40,879 bases of DNA, from NCBI GenBank assembly GCA_947631865.1, contig CANRNF010000021.1:1-40879 (forward strand), written 5' to 3'. This document shows positions 24,622-33,317 of the stretch, piece by piece. The notes under the pieces were generated by a model that was given only the letters and a program-made list of their open reading frames with translations, was not told the DNA's origin and searched no databases. Source of the stretch: an uncultured Oscillospiraceae bacterium. GTDB lineage: Bacteria; Bacillota; Clostridia; Oscillospirales; Oscillospiraceae. A program made the translations under genes and the position numbers. How positions within the stretch are numbered: position 1 is the first letter of the stretch; each line of letters starts with the position of its first letter.

Positions 24622-25695
24622 TCATTTCTCTTTGAGGCGGAAGGCGCCGGCCTCGCCGGCGGGTTCCAGGTCGTGGTCGAATATACCCCTGCGCTGCAGG
24701 GGAAGGGTCGTGGCGAAGCTCTCGGCCCGCTGGAAGAAATCCCAGCCCAGGGCCACGTCCACATAGGACAGGCCCACGGCGTTGAAGTAGATGAACTCCT
24801 CCGGGCGCTCCCTTCCGGGGATGCGGCCCGCCACGATGTCGGGCAGGTCCCCGTGGATGTCGCCGTCGTGGAGTTTTCCCGCCTGATAGAGGCGGGTGAG
24901 GGTGGGACTTCCCCGGCTGCGCAGATGGTGCCAGCTGTCGCAGACGATCTTGTCCGCTTTGAAGACGGTCTCGTCGTCGTCCTCCCAGCCGCCCACGTGG
25001 GTGTAGAAAGCGCCGGGCTTGCACCAGGCCCCATGGAGCACCGGCGCCTGGCCGCTGATGGCCGTGACGATCACGTCCGCGCCCGTGATAGCTTTTTCAT
25101 AGTCGCTCCGGCAGGGGAGGAATTCCACGTCCGGATAGAGGGGAGAGAGCGCCCGGATGAACTCCTGCTCGTGGGCCTCGGTCCGGGAGGACACCCGGCA
25201 GGTCCGCAGCCCCGGCAGCACGGTCTTCAGGGCCACGAAGTGCATCTTCGCCATCTCCCCGGCGCCGATGAAGCCGATCTGGGCAGAGTCCGGCCGGGCC
25301 AGGTACTTGGCCCCCACGCCGCTGACCGCGGCGGTGCGGACGCTGGAGCAGAGCATGCCCTCGATGAGGGCGATGGGGTAGCCGGTCTCCAGGCTGGACA
25401 GCAGTATCACCGCCGACTGGTTCTGGATGCCGAAGCGGTGGGGGTTCTCCGGGAACACGGATATCCACTTGGCGCCGCAGACCCCCTCGTCCAGGAGGGT
25501 GGCGGGCAGGATGTTGATGCGGCTCTGGACTGCCTCGTCGAAGATCTGGACGGTCTTGTCCGGATAGAGGACCCGGCCGCCCGCGTAGGCCAGCATCACC
25601 TTCTCCACCACGGAGACGGCGTTTTTCATGTCGAAGCAGCCCGCCCGGAGCATATCCTCCTGGGACAGGTACTTGATGTTCAGTTCCGTTTGCAT
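24622..25695 (-). CDS. Ornithine cyclodeaminase/mu-crystallin family dehydrogenase
   Basis: 357-residue NAD(P)-dependent enzyme of the family that contains ornithine cyclodeaminase, archaeal alanine dehydrogenase and SbnB. Visible: the substrate-side lysine in CGAKWISVFPENP (about 71-83), the arginine in SSVRTAAVSG (about 115-124), the dinucleotide-binding GFIGAGEMA (about 136-144) and HGDLPDIVAGRIPGRE near 285. ATG at 25695 follows GAGAAAGG by 7 bases; the frame upstream is non-coding. Flanked by two ATP-grasp ligases upstream and a GT2 gene downstream, it may make or consume an unusual amino acid (as SbnB does for diaminopropionate) that the ligases attach. The SbnA partner is absent. Role is inference. 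Confidence 0.85.
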   Translation of the reverse strand: MQTELNIKYLSQEDMLRAGCFDMKNAVSVVEKVMLAYAGGRVLYPDKTVQIFDEAVQSRINILPATLLDEGVCGAKWISVFPENPHRFGIQNQSAVILLSSLETGYPIALIEGMLCSSVRTAAVSGVGAKYLARPDSAQIGFIGAGEMAKMHFVALKTVLPGLRTCRVSSRTEAHEQEFIRALSPLYPDVEFLPCRSDYEKAITGADVIVTAISGQAPVLHGAWCKPGAFYTHVGGWEDDDETVFKADKIVCDSWHHLRSRGSPTLTRLYQAGKLHDGDIHGDLPDIVAGRIPGRERPEEFIYFNAVGLSYVDVALGWDFFQRAESFATTLPLQRRGIFDHDLEPAGEAGAFRLKEK

Positions 25696-25711
25696 GGAAA
25701 TGCCTTTCTCT

Positions 25712-26965
25712 TTACGAAAACCGATAGAGCTGGAAGACCATGTTCTCACCCTTGTCGTCCTCCGCCCGGAGGAGGCGGACAATCTGGTCCACCGTGGCGG
25801 CCAGGTCTGTCATATCGTCATACAGAAGATGCAGATAGCAGAACACCTGGCTCACGGTGCCGGTGGCCCGGATGGTGTCCCCCGCCCGGTGGATGGGCAC
25901 GTAGGCGTAGACCTGGGGCAAAGCCCGGACGGCGTCCTCGCCGGTGACGGAGCGGATGACGCCGGGGCGGATGTGCAGGGGCAGGATGCCATAATGCTTC
26001 CCGGCGGGCCGGTCCCGGCGGATGAGGCTCACGTCCCGCATCGGGTCGGTGGTATCCCCCAGGGCGTAGCGGAGCATCAGTTCCAGCTGGTCCACCCCGG
26101 TGAAGTACCGGACCGGGTGGTAGGTCATGGACCCGCCGAAGCGGTAGCCCATCTCGTTGAAGATGAACCGGCCGTGGTCGTTGAAGGCCTCGATCCAGAC
26201 GGGCCCGTCGTGCATGCCGGCCTTTTGGAACATGGCCCGGACCTTTTCGTCCAGCGTGGCCAGATACGTTTCTGTCCAGACAGAGGGGAACTGCTGCAGG
26301 GCCATGACGGAGCCGCCGCCCTCGCCCAGGAGCATGGACCGCTTGTCCGACAGGCCGCCGAACAGCGCCTCGCCCCCGCAGAGGGTGTAGTGGATGATGG
26401 ACGAGTCGTAGGGGATGTATTCCTCTATGAGCACCGTGCCGGTACGGGAGAAAGGGAGGGCCTTTTGCAGGGCCGGCTCCAGCTCCGCAGGACTCCGGCA
26501 GATGGAAAAGCCCTGGCTGCCGCAGCTGTCCGCGGGCTTCACCGCCACGGGATATTCCACGCTCTCGGGCTTGGAAGGGTCGTAGGTTTTGGCCACGGGG
26601 ATGCCCGCCGCCCGGCACATGGCCTTGAATTTGGCCTTGTTGGCGCAGTCGTCCCACATCTTCCCGTCGCAGTAGACCGGCAGACCCGCCGCCTCGATGG
26701 CGGCGATGGCGTGGGGCATCACGTCCTCGTTGTTGCCGGGGAATACCCCGTCGATGTGCTTGCCCCGGATGAGCGCTGTCAGGGCCTGCTCGTCCACCGC
26801 GTCGGCGTCGAACTGCTCGTCGGCGATGGCCTTGAGGGCCGTGAGGCCGAAGCGGGGCGGGGCGGTGGCGATGAGGGTGACGCCCTCCCGGTCGGCGAAG
26901 CGGCGTATATCCTCCGTGCTGTTGGATCCGCCCAGCAGCAGGAGCCGTTTTCCCTGAAGGGTCAT
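25712..26965 (-). CDS. ATP-grasp domain ligase (carboxylate-amine ligase type)
   Basis: 417 residues. N-terminal PurK/CarB-like nucleotide-binding region (KRLLLLGGSNSTEDI, 6-20), linker, then ATP-grasp core: KAKFKAMCRAAGIPVAKTY (about 111-129), YPVAVKPADSCGSQGF (about 138-153, with the ATP-binding lysine), LIEEYIPYDSSIIHYTL and the metal site WIEAFNDHGRFIFNEMGYRFGG (about 255-276). Enzymes of this kind join an acyl group to an amine with ATP. The ATG overlaps the stop of the other ATP-grasp gene (ATGA), so the two are probably made together. Substrates unknown. Confidence 0.85.
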   Translation of the reverse strand: MTLQGKRLLLLGGSNSTEDIRRFADREGVTLIATAPPRFGLTALKAIADEQFDADAVDEQALTALIRGKHIDGVFPGNNEDVMPHAIAAIEAAGLPVYCDGKMWDDCANKAKFKAMCRAAGIPVAKTYDPSKPESVEYPVAVKPADSCGSQGFSICRSPAELEPALQKALPFSRTGTVLIEEYIPYDSSIIHYTLCGGEALFGGLSDKRSMLLGEGGGSVMALQQFPSVWTETYLATLDEKVRAMFQKAGMHDGPVWIEAFNDHGRFIFNEMGYRFGGSMTYHPVRYFTGVDQLELMLRYALGDTTDPMRDVSLIRRDRPAGKHYGILPLHIRPGVIRSVTGEDAVRALPQVYAYVPIHRAGDTIRATGTVSQVFCYLHLLYDDMTDLAATVDQIVRLLRAEDDKGENMVFQLYRFS

Positions 26966-28074
26966 AAAAGCTCTCCTTGTGTGATCCAGTAGCCGTGGCG
27001 GCTGGCGCTGTCGGTGACGGCGCCGTCAAGGCTTCCGGAGAAACTGACACGCCACAGGCTGTCCGGGGCGTCCTTTTTGATCCGTTCCAGCTCGTCCACG
27101 TCCCCCGGGGAGAATATGAACCGGACGGACGCCGCCCGGGGCGCCCGCTTGGGGGTCAGGTCCGGGGCCTGGCCCAGGGCCGCATGGATGACGGCGGCCA
27201 TGTAGTCCACCCCTGTGGACAGGTACACCAGGTCCGAGCCGATGCAGTCCCCGCCCATGCGGGAGCCCACCTCGATGATGTGGGCCCGGCCGTCGGGACC
27301 CAGGCGGAACTCCGCGTGGCTGGCCCCATAGCAGATGGACAGAGCGTCCAATGCCGCTTTGACGTCGGCGTGGATGCCGGGGACGAGGGCAGCCGGGATA
27401 TCGGCGGGCTCGTCGTGGCCCGTCTCGATGAAGTGGGGCGCGCCTGTTGTGTATTTCTTTGTGAGGGCCAGGATGTGGTGCTCCCCGGCGAAGGAGATAG
27501 ACTCACAGCTGTACTCCGGGCCGGAGAGGACCTCCTCGATGATGGCCTCCCGGTGGAAGGACTGCGCCGCCGCCTGGGGCACCGCGGCGCACAATTCCTC
27601 GTAGGTGTTCACCTCAAAGATGCCCCGGCTGCCGGAGCGGTCCGTGGGCTTGACGATGAGGGGCCAGCGCAGATCCGCCAGGACTTCCTCCGCCGGCGGG
27701 GCAGAGACCTTCAGAAATCCGGGGCAGGCCACGCCCGCTGCCCGCAGGGCCCGGCGCATCTCGAATTTATCGGTGGCCACGGTGTCGGTGACCTCCGGGT
27801 TGCAGGGGTTGCCCAGCCTGCGCTGGACGTAGTTCACCGTGTGCACGGCCAGATCCGACCCGATGGAGCAGCAGGCGGCCGCGCCTATGTCCCGGCAGAC
27901 CTGCCAGATGGCCTCCTTCTCCGTGATGCTGATGGGGTGGAAGACGTCCGCGGTCTTCTCCCCCACATCCCCCGCCGCCCAGGCGAACACGTGGGTCTCG
28001 AAACCCAGCTCCTTTGCCTTTCGGATGAGGGGGTCCTGAAATTCGTTGGCGCCGATGATGGCAAGCTTTTTCAT
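26962..28074 (-). CDS. ATP-grasp domain ligase (carboxylate-amine ligase type)
   Basis: 370 residues, similar in plan to its neighbour: KKLAIIGANEFQDPLI (2-17), DKFEMRRALRAAGVACPGF (about 102-120), WPLIVKPTDRSGSRGIF (about 137-153), IIEEVLSGPEYSCESISF (about 184-201) and the metal-site segment AHIIEVGSRMGGDCIGSDLV (about 268-287). The EVLSGPEYS motif is typical of amino-acid ligases of the BacD/carnosine-synthase kind. Ligase substrates are likely amino acids, which together with the dehydrogenase downstream suggests a small acyl or peptide moiety. Gap of 23 bases to the preceding membrane gene; GGGAAGGA upstream. Confidence 0.86.
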   Translation of the reverse strand: MKKLAIIGANEFQDPLIRKAKELGFETHVFAWAAGDVGEKTADVFHPISITEKEAIWQVCRDIGAAACCSIGSDLAVHTVNYVQRRLGNPCNPEVTDTVATDKFEMRRALRAAGVACPGFLKVSAPPAEEVLADLRWPLIVKPTDRSGSRGIFEVNTYEELCAAVPQAAAQSFHREAIIEEVLSGPEYSCESISFAGEHHILALTKKYTTGAPHFIETGHDEPADIPAALVPGIHADVKAALDALSICYGASHAEFRLGPDGRAHIIEVGSRMGGDCIGSDLVYLSTGVDYMAAVIHAALGQAPDLTPKRAPRAASVRFIFSPGDVDELERIKKDAPDSLWRVSFSGSLDGAVTDSASRHGYWITQGELL

Positions 28075-28097
28075 GAAGCGGTGTCCTTCCCAGACTA

Positions 28098-29744
28098 TCA
28101 GCCGTACGTCCTGGCCTGATTTTCGTATACGGTGAACTGGTCGTTTTCGTAGATGACCTGGTGGCCGCCGTCCAGCAGGGTCTGCGCGTCCGCCTCCCGG
28201 TCAGCGCCGTCCTCATAGTCTTGGCCCAGAATGACGTATCGAGCGTTCTTATTGATGGCGTCCTTCACATAGCCGTTCACGCCCACCCCGTAGGGCAGCA
28301 TGTAATAGACGCTGGTATCCGCGTGGTAGAGCACCACCGTGTTGCTCCAGGGGTCCTGGGCGTCCTCGTCCAGGACGATCACATCCGCCAGCTCCTGGCG
28401 GGTCTGCTCCCAGCTGTCCTCGATGGACTGGGCGGGGAAGCGGGCGGCGGTAGCGAAAACGGTGGTGAAGACGTTCAAAAACGTGACCACGCCGGCCAGG
28501 CCGATGATAGCCATGGTCCGCCAGCCGTGTGCCTCTCCCTTGGGGGCCAGGGCCGCCAGCAGCATCACGCAGCACACACCGGTGCTGCAGTTGCGGACGA
28601 AGGTCCAGGTGGTGGTGTTGTACTCCAGTATCATGCCCCCCACGCAGCCGGCCAGCAAAAACGCGCACAGCAGGTTGAGCTCCGCGGTGGTCTGGTCCCC
28701 CCGCTTGTAGGAGCGGACGGTTCGCCACAAAAACACGCCCAGGGACACGAACACCAGCACGCAGAACCACAGCATCAGGGCGTGCTCTGCGCCGCTCTCG
28801 CCGTTGGTCAGCAGGGTGACGGGGTCCAGGTCCTTGGCGTTGCCTAAGAGGTCGAAGGCGCTCATGGTGAGCTTTGCCCGGGCCGAGGGCAGGGCGAAGG
28901 AGATGGCGGAACCCTGGACAGGGGGACGATAGGGGGCACAGGTCCTGGCGTTGAGGGCCCGCAGGAAATGGACCGCCGGGACGGTCACCGCCGCCGCCGC
29001 GGCCCCCCGCAGCAGGGAGCCCGCCGCGAGAGACAGCCGCCGGACCGGCTCGCGGAGCATGAGGAAGATATACACGGGGATGAACAGGGCCAGCAGCAGA
29101 TAAAAACAGGTGGCCCAGGCAAGCAGCAGGGGGATCACCGTACACCGGATCACCAGCCGCCACCGGGGGACCTGGGGCTCTGCAAGGAGCCGGTACATGA
29201 TCCCCGCCAGCACGATGGCCACGCTGTAGCGGGCGATCTCGTTCATGGCCACGATGCAGTAGCAGAAGGCCACGTACATCATGCAGTTGGAAAGCGCCAG
29301 CATGACCATGCTCCGCAGGGAGGGTTTTGTCAGCAAAATGAAGAGGAGCGCGGCCAGGGCCAGGTAGACGAAGTTGTATACCACGAAGGCGTGTAAATTC
29401 CAACCGAAGATGCGGGCCAGGGTACCGGTGAGCGTGGCCGGATACATGCCCCAGGAGCTGAAGGTGCCCACGGCGGCGTGGGAGCCGGCGTAGCCGAAGT
29501 ACCCCAGGGGATGGCCGTACTTGCTCATGGCGGCGTACTGCAGGTACCAGTGGGTCTCGTCGTCCAGCCACAGGGGCACGGCGCGGAAGGGGTCGAAGCC
29601 GGCCAGGTAGGTCAGGGCGCAGACGATGATCGCGGGCAGGGCCATGACCAGAAGGGTCAGGGCGACGCGGGCGGTCAGGGACAGAGCCCCGCGGCCCCGG
29701 CCCGGCAGCGTCTCTCCGGCGGGCATGATCTTGGACAGTTTCAT
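28098..29744 (-). CDS. Polytopic membrane protein, GT-C-like
   Basis: 548 residues with about 11-12 predicted membrane helices. After the first helix (about 22-45) the outside loop has FRAVPLWLDDETHWYLQ (about 51-67), the acidic pair in the first external loop typical of GT-C enzymes such as ArnT or PMT-like proteins. The C-terminal 110 residues are hydrophilic and end in NDQFTVYENQA. I do not recognise a named family. The ATG at 29744 follows GAGAGGG by 5 bases and starts 10 bases after the neighbouring stop; an in-frame start further up at 29771 overlaps that gene. Candidate external glycosyltransferase using a polyprenyl-linked sugar, or a polymerase. Confidence 0.72.
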   Translation of the reverse strand: MKLSKIMPAGETLPGRGRGALSLTARVALTLLVMALPAIIVCALTYLAGFDPFRAVPLWLDDETHWYLQYAAMSKYGHPLGYFGYAGSHAAVGTFSSWGMYPATLTGTLARIFGWNLHAFVVYNFVYLALAALLFILLTKPSLRSMVMLALSNCMMYVAFCYCIVAMNEIARYSVAIVLAGIMYRLLAEPQVPRWRLVIRCTVIPLLLAWATCFYLLLALFIPVYIFLMLREPVRRLSLAAGSLLRGAAAAAVTVPAVHFLRALNARTCAPYRPPVQGSAISFALPSARAKLTMSAFDLLGNAKDLDPVTLLTNGESGAEHALMLWFCVLVFVSLGVFLWRTVRSYKRGDQTTAELNLLCAFLLAGCVGGMILEYNTTTWTFVRNCSTGVCCVMLLAALAPKGEAHGWRTMAIIGLAGVVTFLNVFTTVFATAARFPAQSIEDSWEQTRQELADVIVLDEDAQDPWSNTVVLYHADTSVYYMLPYGVGVNGYVKDAINKNARYVILGQDYEDGADREADAQTLLDGGHQVIYENDQFTVYENQARTYG

Positions 29745-29754
29745 AGCGACCCTC

Positions 29755-31107
29755 TCAGAAACGATAGTCAACAGTTCGGAATATGAGCCAGGCGTAGGCG
29801 GCGCCCGCGGCCAGGTGCCACAGCAGCAGCGCCGTGCCGCCGTACCGCGCCAGCTTTCCCCGGGCGGAGCGTTCCGGCAGCAGCAGGGCGTACTGGCCTA
29901 TGGCGGCGGTCCAGAACATCCAGGCCGCCAGGGAGAAGCCCCAGAGGAAGTTGCCGTGGGTGGCCCGGGTGCCGGTCTCGTGGAACAGCACCGCCTCCAA
30001 CCGGCCCAACAGGACGCAGATGAGCCCCAGCCGGGTGGTGGGAAGGGACAGGCCCTTTTTGGGCGCGATGGCGATGAGGAACAGGGGCAGCGCGCAGAAC
30101 AGCACCAGCGGCGCCCAGTCGGTCACCAGGCGGGAGAGGACCTCCCCCAGCCCGGCGGGGCCGTCCTGGCCCAGATAGATCTGCACGCCGTGGGGCCCGG
30201 CCCCGATGGAGGACTCCACCGCCTCCACCTGCACGCTGGCGGGGATGATGGCGGAGAAGTTCCGGAAAAACTGCCGGTAGAGGATATAGCCCGCCGGCAC
30301 ATAGGCCAGGGCCAGCTTCAGGCAGAAGGGAAGAAGCATCCCCCGTGTCCGCACCACGTCGATGAGCAGAAACAGGAGGATCGCCGGGCCGAAAAACTGC
30401 AGAAACGAGGGCTTGGCCCAGGCCGACAGCAGAAGGCACAGGGGGTAGAGCACCAGTTCCCCGCGGGTGAACACCGGCGCGCAAAACTGCCGCCAGAAGC
30501 CGCCCTCAAAGGCGAAGTCCCCGCCCTCCGGGCCGGGCAGGATGCCGGCATGGCCGGTGCGGCGGCGGTCATAGATGTTCACGGTCATGTAGAACACCGC
30601 CAGGGCAAAGGGCCGGACCATGATATTGGTGGGATTGTGCCAGGTGTTCACCGCACCCTGGACCACGCCGTCCTTCATATAGAAGGCGCCGCCGGGCAGG
30701 GTGAGAGCGCCCAGGAGGAACACGCTGAGGACGATAGGGGCCAGCAGCCACCGGGGGAACTTCTCCGGCAGGGCCCGGTCCCATATTTTGACGAGCAGCA
30801 GATAGGCGGCCGCGTCGGCGGCGGCCGTCACGCCCGCGGCGGCCTTCCACAGGTTGGGCGTCAGGAAGGTGTAGGTGTACTTGACGAAGATGTGCCAGAG
30901 CTTGAGGGAGCCGTCGTAAAAGGAGGAGAGCACGTCCCGGCCGGTCATCTGGATGGCCCACAGCATGTGGGAGCGGAAATCGTCGGCGCTGGCGGGGTTC
31001 AGCCGGAAGTTCATCACCATCTGGAAGAACAGGATGTAGAGACCGGCCGCGCAGACGATGGCCGCGCCGTTGCGGCGCAGGAAGGCAGCAGGGGAGCGAG
31101 TTTTCAT
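29755..31107 (-). CDS. Polytopic membrane protein, GT-C-like
   Basis: 450 residues, about 10-11 membrane helices, short hydrophilic ends. First helix about 13-31, then LNPASADDFRSHMLWAIQ (about 37-54) with an acidic pair in the first external loop, then KLWHIFVKYTYTFLTPNLW, a layout like DUF6056-type or glucosyltransferase GtrC-like membrane proteins of clostridial glycan loci. I cannot name the family with confidence. The start at 31107 follows GAGGA by 7 bases; 31140 is an in-frame start but overlaps the previous gene. Probably acts on the outer face with its two membrane neighbours. Confidence 0.72.
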   Translation of the reverse strand: MKTRSPAAFLRRNGAAIVCAAGLYILFFQMVMNFRLNPASADDFRSHMLWAIQMTGRDVLSSFYDGSLKLWHIFVKYTYTFLTPNLWKAAAGVTAAADAAAYLLLVKIWDRALPEKFPRWLLAPIVLSVFLLGALTLPGGAFYMKDGVVQGAVNTWHNPTNIMVRPFALAVFYMTVNIYDRRRTGHAGILPGPEGGDFAFEGGFWRQFCAPVFTRGELVLYPLCLLLSAWAKPSFLQFFGPAILLFLLIDVVRTRGMLLPFCLKLALAYVPAGYILYRQFFRNFSAIIPASVQVEAVESSIGAGPHGVQIYLGQDGPAGLGEVLSRLVTDWAPLVLFCALPLFLIAIAPKKGLSLPTTRLGLICVLLGRLEAVLFHETGTRATHGNFLWGFSLAAWMFWTAAIGQYALLLPERSARGKLARYGGTALLLWHLAAGAAYAWLIFRTVDYRF

Positions 31108-31136
31108 GACAGTATCCTCAAATGCGGCGCGGCGTC

Positions 31137-33317
31137 TCACGCGCCGGGGATCAGGCAGCAGGCGTCGGTGGTGTAGACAAGGCCGTCGTCTCCGGTGACG
31201 GTGACCAGCTGGGCCCCGGCCCCGGCGGGACCGAAGGTGTATGTCTCGCCGTCTATGGTCTGCTCGCCGGTGAGGGCCCGGCCCTCCCGGAAGTAGTAGG
31301 TCATGCCGTTTTGTTCGTACCAGCCGGTGTAGTCCTCCCCCGGCGAGACGAGGGAGATGTCCGTGACGGTCACGGTGGGGCCGAACTGGGCCTGAAGCGA
31401 CGCCTGGACCGGGCCGTACTCGACGGAGAGGTACTGCAAAAGCCCCACCAGGGAGGAGAACCGATCGCTCATGAACTGTACGTCGTCCCGGAAGAAGGTG
31501 TCGGCGTAGAGCCGGTCCTCAGGGGCCTTGGCGGTGTCGCCGCAGGCGCCCCACAGCACCCGGTTGTCCGGGTAATCGGCGGGGGTGTGGATGGGGTCGA
31601 AGTAGTAGTCGTACACGCTGTTGACGATAGTGAGGTCCGGGTGGGCCCGGGCGTAGTCCTCGATGGCCCACTGTACTCCGAACAGGTCCGCCCGGTCAGC
31701 GGTATCGGCGGCGTGGGGGGTGATATACAGGCACCCGGCGCAGCACAGGGCCGCCGCCCCGGCGCACACAGCGCCCAGCCAGCCAGCGGCCCGGCGGCGG
31801 CCGGCGGTATCCGGAGCCTCCTTGGGCGCGGTCAGGGCCAGAAGCAAAAGCATGGCGGCGGCGGGGATGGCCACCACCAGAAATACCCGCAGGGGGAACC
31901 GGCCGTCCTTGGCCAGATACAGCAGCAGGAGGGTCCCGCCGCCCACGGCGCACATGGCGCATAAAAGCTCCGGCCAGTACCGGCGGCCGAAGCGGACCGC
32001 CATGGCGGCGCACAGTATAAGCAGCGCCAGGATGCAGCCCGTTCGCCAGAGCATCTGCCCGTCGCTGGCCACGTAGCCCGCCAGCCGGCCCGCAGTATCC
32101 ACTACGCGGGCGGGCAGAGAGGCCTGCGGCTGGGCGGCCAGATCGGCGTAATACTCCTCCGCCAGGGTGCGGAACAGGTCGGTGGTGACCCGCTGGTCCA
32201 TGAAGTACCAGCCGTGGATGAGGGTGGCCAGCTCTTCGGGGATGCCGGCCCGGGCGTACTGGTCGTAGGTCACATCGTCCTTGAGAAAATCCACGATCAG
32301 GGAGCGATAATGCTCCGCGTCCCGGTAGTTTTCGTCGCACTCCAGGCGGCCGGCGGCGAATACCGCCGCGCACAGCGCCAGGGTGACGGCGGCCGCGAGG
32401 GCCTGGCCTTTGAGCCGCTTTTTTGCCTCGGCTTTCCCGTCCAGGCCTGCCCGCAGCGCGGAATAGGCCGCGGCCAGCGCCCAGAAGCACAGAAGGCAGT
32501 ATCCCGTGGCCCGCCGCTGCAGGCAGCAAAGCACCAGCAGCAGCCCGCTCAGCACGTCGCAGGCGACGCGCCCCCGGCGGCCCGTCTCGTCGTTCCGGCA
32601 CAGAAGCAGTGCCGCCGCGGCGGCCCCGGCCAGGGCGGGGGTGACCGTGAAGGAGAGCTCCGCCAGGGTGTACAGCAAAAACCCGGCGCAGGCAAACGCC
32701 TGGATGAGCGCGCCCGCCCATGCCGGCAGGCCCCGGGCCCTAAGCTTCACCAGCACGCACCGGCCCAGCACCGTCATAGAGAGAAACAGCACCGCCAGGT
32801 GATAGCCCAGATACCAGTATCCGTCCGGCCACAGGCGGTAAAACAGGCCCAGAAAGGCGCACAGCAAAATGGAGATGGAGGAGGTGCTCTCCTGGGCCGA
32901 GTGGGCCAGGGTGTTGCGCACCGCGTCCATGCCCTGGGCCGGGATGTTCCCGATGGCCCGCAGGAAGAGGGCGTCGTCGTTGGTCATATAGCTGAGTACG
33001 ATCACCCGCAGGGCCCAGACGAAAAACAGGGCCGTGACGGCGGCGGCGGTGACCCAGCGCCAGCGGTCTTTTTGACAGGCCCTGTCCCAGGCGGCGAGAA
33101 CATGCCGGCCCCGGCCCGTGAGGCCCAGGGCCAGGAATACTACCAGAAACGCCCCCAGCCGGGCCAGCCGACCGGGCAGGAACGCCCCGTCCGCCACGGG
33201 AAGGAACAGGTCCAGCCCCACCCGCCGGGCGGCGGCGCTCTCCACGGCCAGAAAGGCTAGAAGTCCTATCCCCAGGCTCGCCGGCGCGGCGGCCCAGGGC
33301 CGTCTGCTCTCGGTCAT
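31137..33317 (-). CDS. GT-C-like membrane protein with C-terminal choline-binding-like repeat
   Basis: 726 residues. About 12 membrane helices up to residue 545; following the helix near 95-112 is LSYMTNDDALFLRAIGN (about 113-129), with an acidic pair in an outside loop as in GT-C enzymes. After the last helix a soluble external domain of about 180 residues follows. Its end (665-700) reads GWYEQNGMTYYF then GRALTGEQTIDGETYTF, the pattern of choline-binding/cell-wall-binding repeats (GW...G..YYF...G...TG...I.G..Y.F). One unit is a minimal match. The ATG overlaps the stop of the aminotransferase gene (ATGA). Possibly a glycosyltransferase or polymerase held at a phosphocholine-bearing polymer. 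Confidence 0.75.
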   Translation of the reverse strand: MTESRRPWAAAPASLGIGLLAFLAVESAAARRVGLDLFLPVADGAFLPGRLARLGAFLVVFLALGLTGRGRHVLAAWDRACQKDRWRWVTAAAVTALFFVWALRVIVLSYMTNDDALFLRAIGNIPAQGMDAVRNTLAHSAQESTSSISILLCAFLGLFYRLWPDGYWYLGYHLAVLFLSMTVLGRCVLVKLRARGLPAWAGALIQAFACAGFLLYTLAELSFTVTPALAGAAAAALLLCRNDETGRRGRVACDVLSGLLLVLCCLQRRATGYCLLCFWALAAAYSALRAGLDGKAEAKKRLKGQALAAAVTLALCAAVFAAGRLECDENYRDAEHYRSLIVDFLKDDVTYDQYARAGIPEELATLIHGWYFMDQRVTTDLFRTLAEEYYADLAAQPQASLPARVVDTAGRLAGYVASDGQMLWRTGCILALLILCAAMAVRFGRRYWPELLCAMCAVGGGTLLLLYLAKDGRFPLRVFLVVAIPAAAMLLLLALTAPKEAPDTAGRRRAAGWLGAVCAGAAALCCAGCLYITPHAADTADRADLFGVQWAIEDYARAHPDLTIVNSVYDYYFDPIHTPADYPDNRVLWGACGDTAKAPEDRLYADTFFRDDVQFMSDRFSSLVGLLQYLSVEYGPVQASLQAQFGPTVTVTDISLVSPGEDYTGWYEQNGMTYYFREGRALTGEQTIDGETYTFGPAGAGAQLVTVTGDDGLVYTTDACCLIPGA

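Noticed and set aside
29626..31176. 516-codon + strand frame opposite the membrane-protein genes
   Set aside because: Composition is Gly/Gln/Arg/His-rich without domain signals; the - strand frame encodes hydrophobic helices, ribosome sites and operon overlaps.
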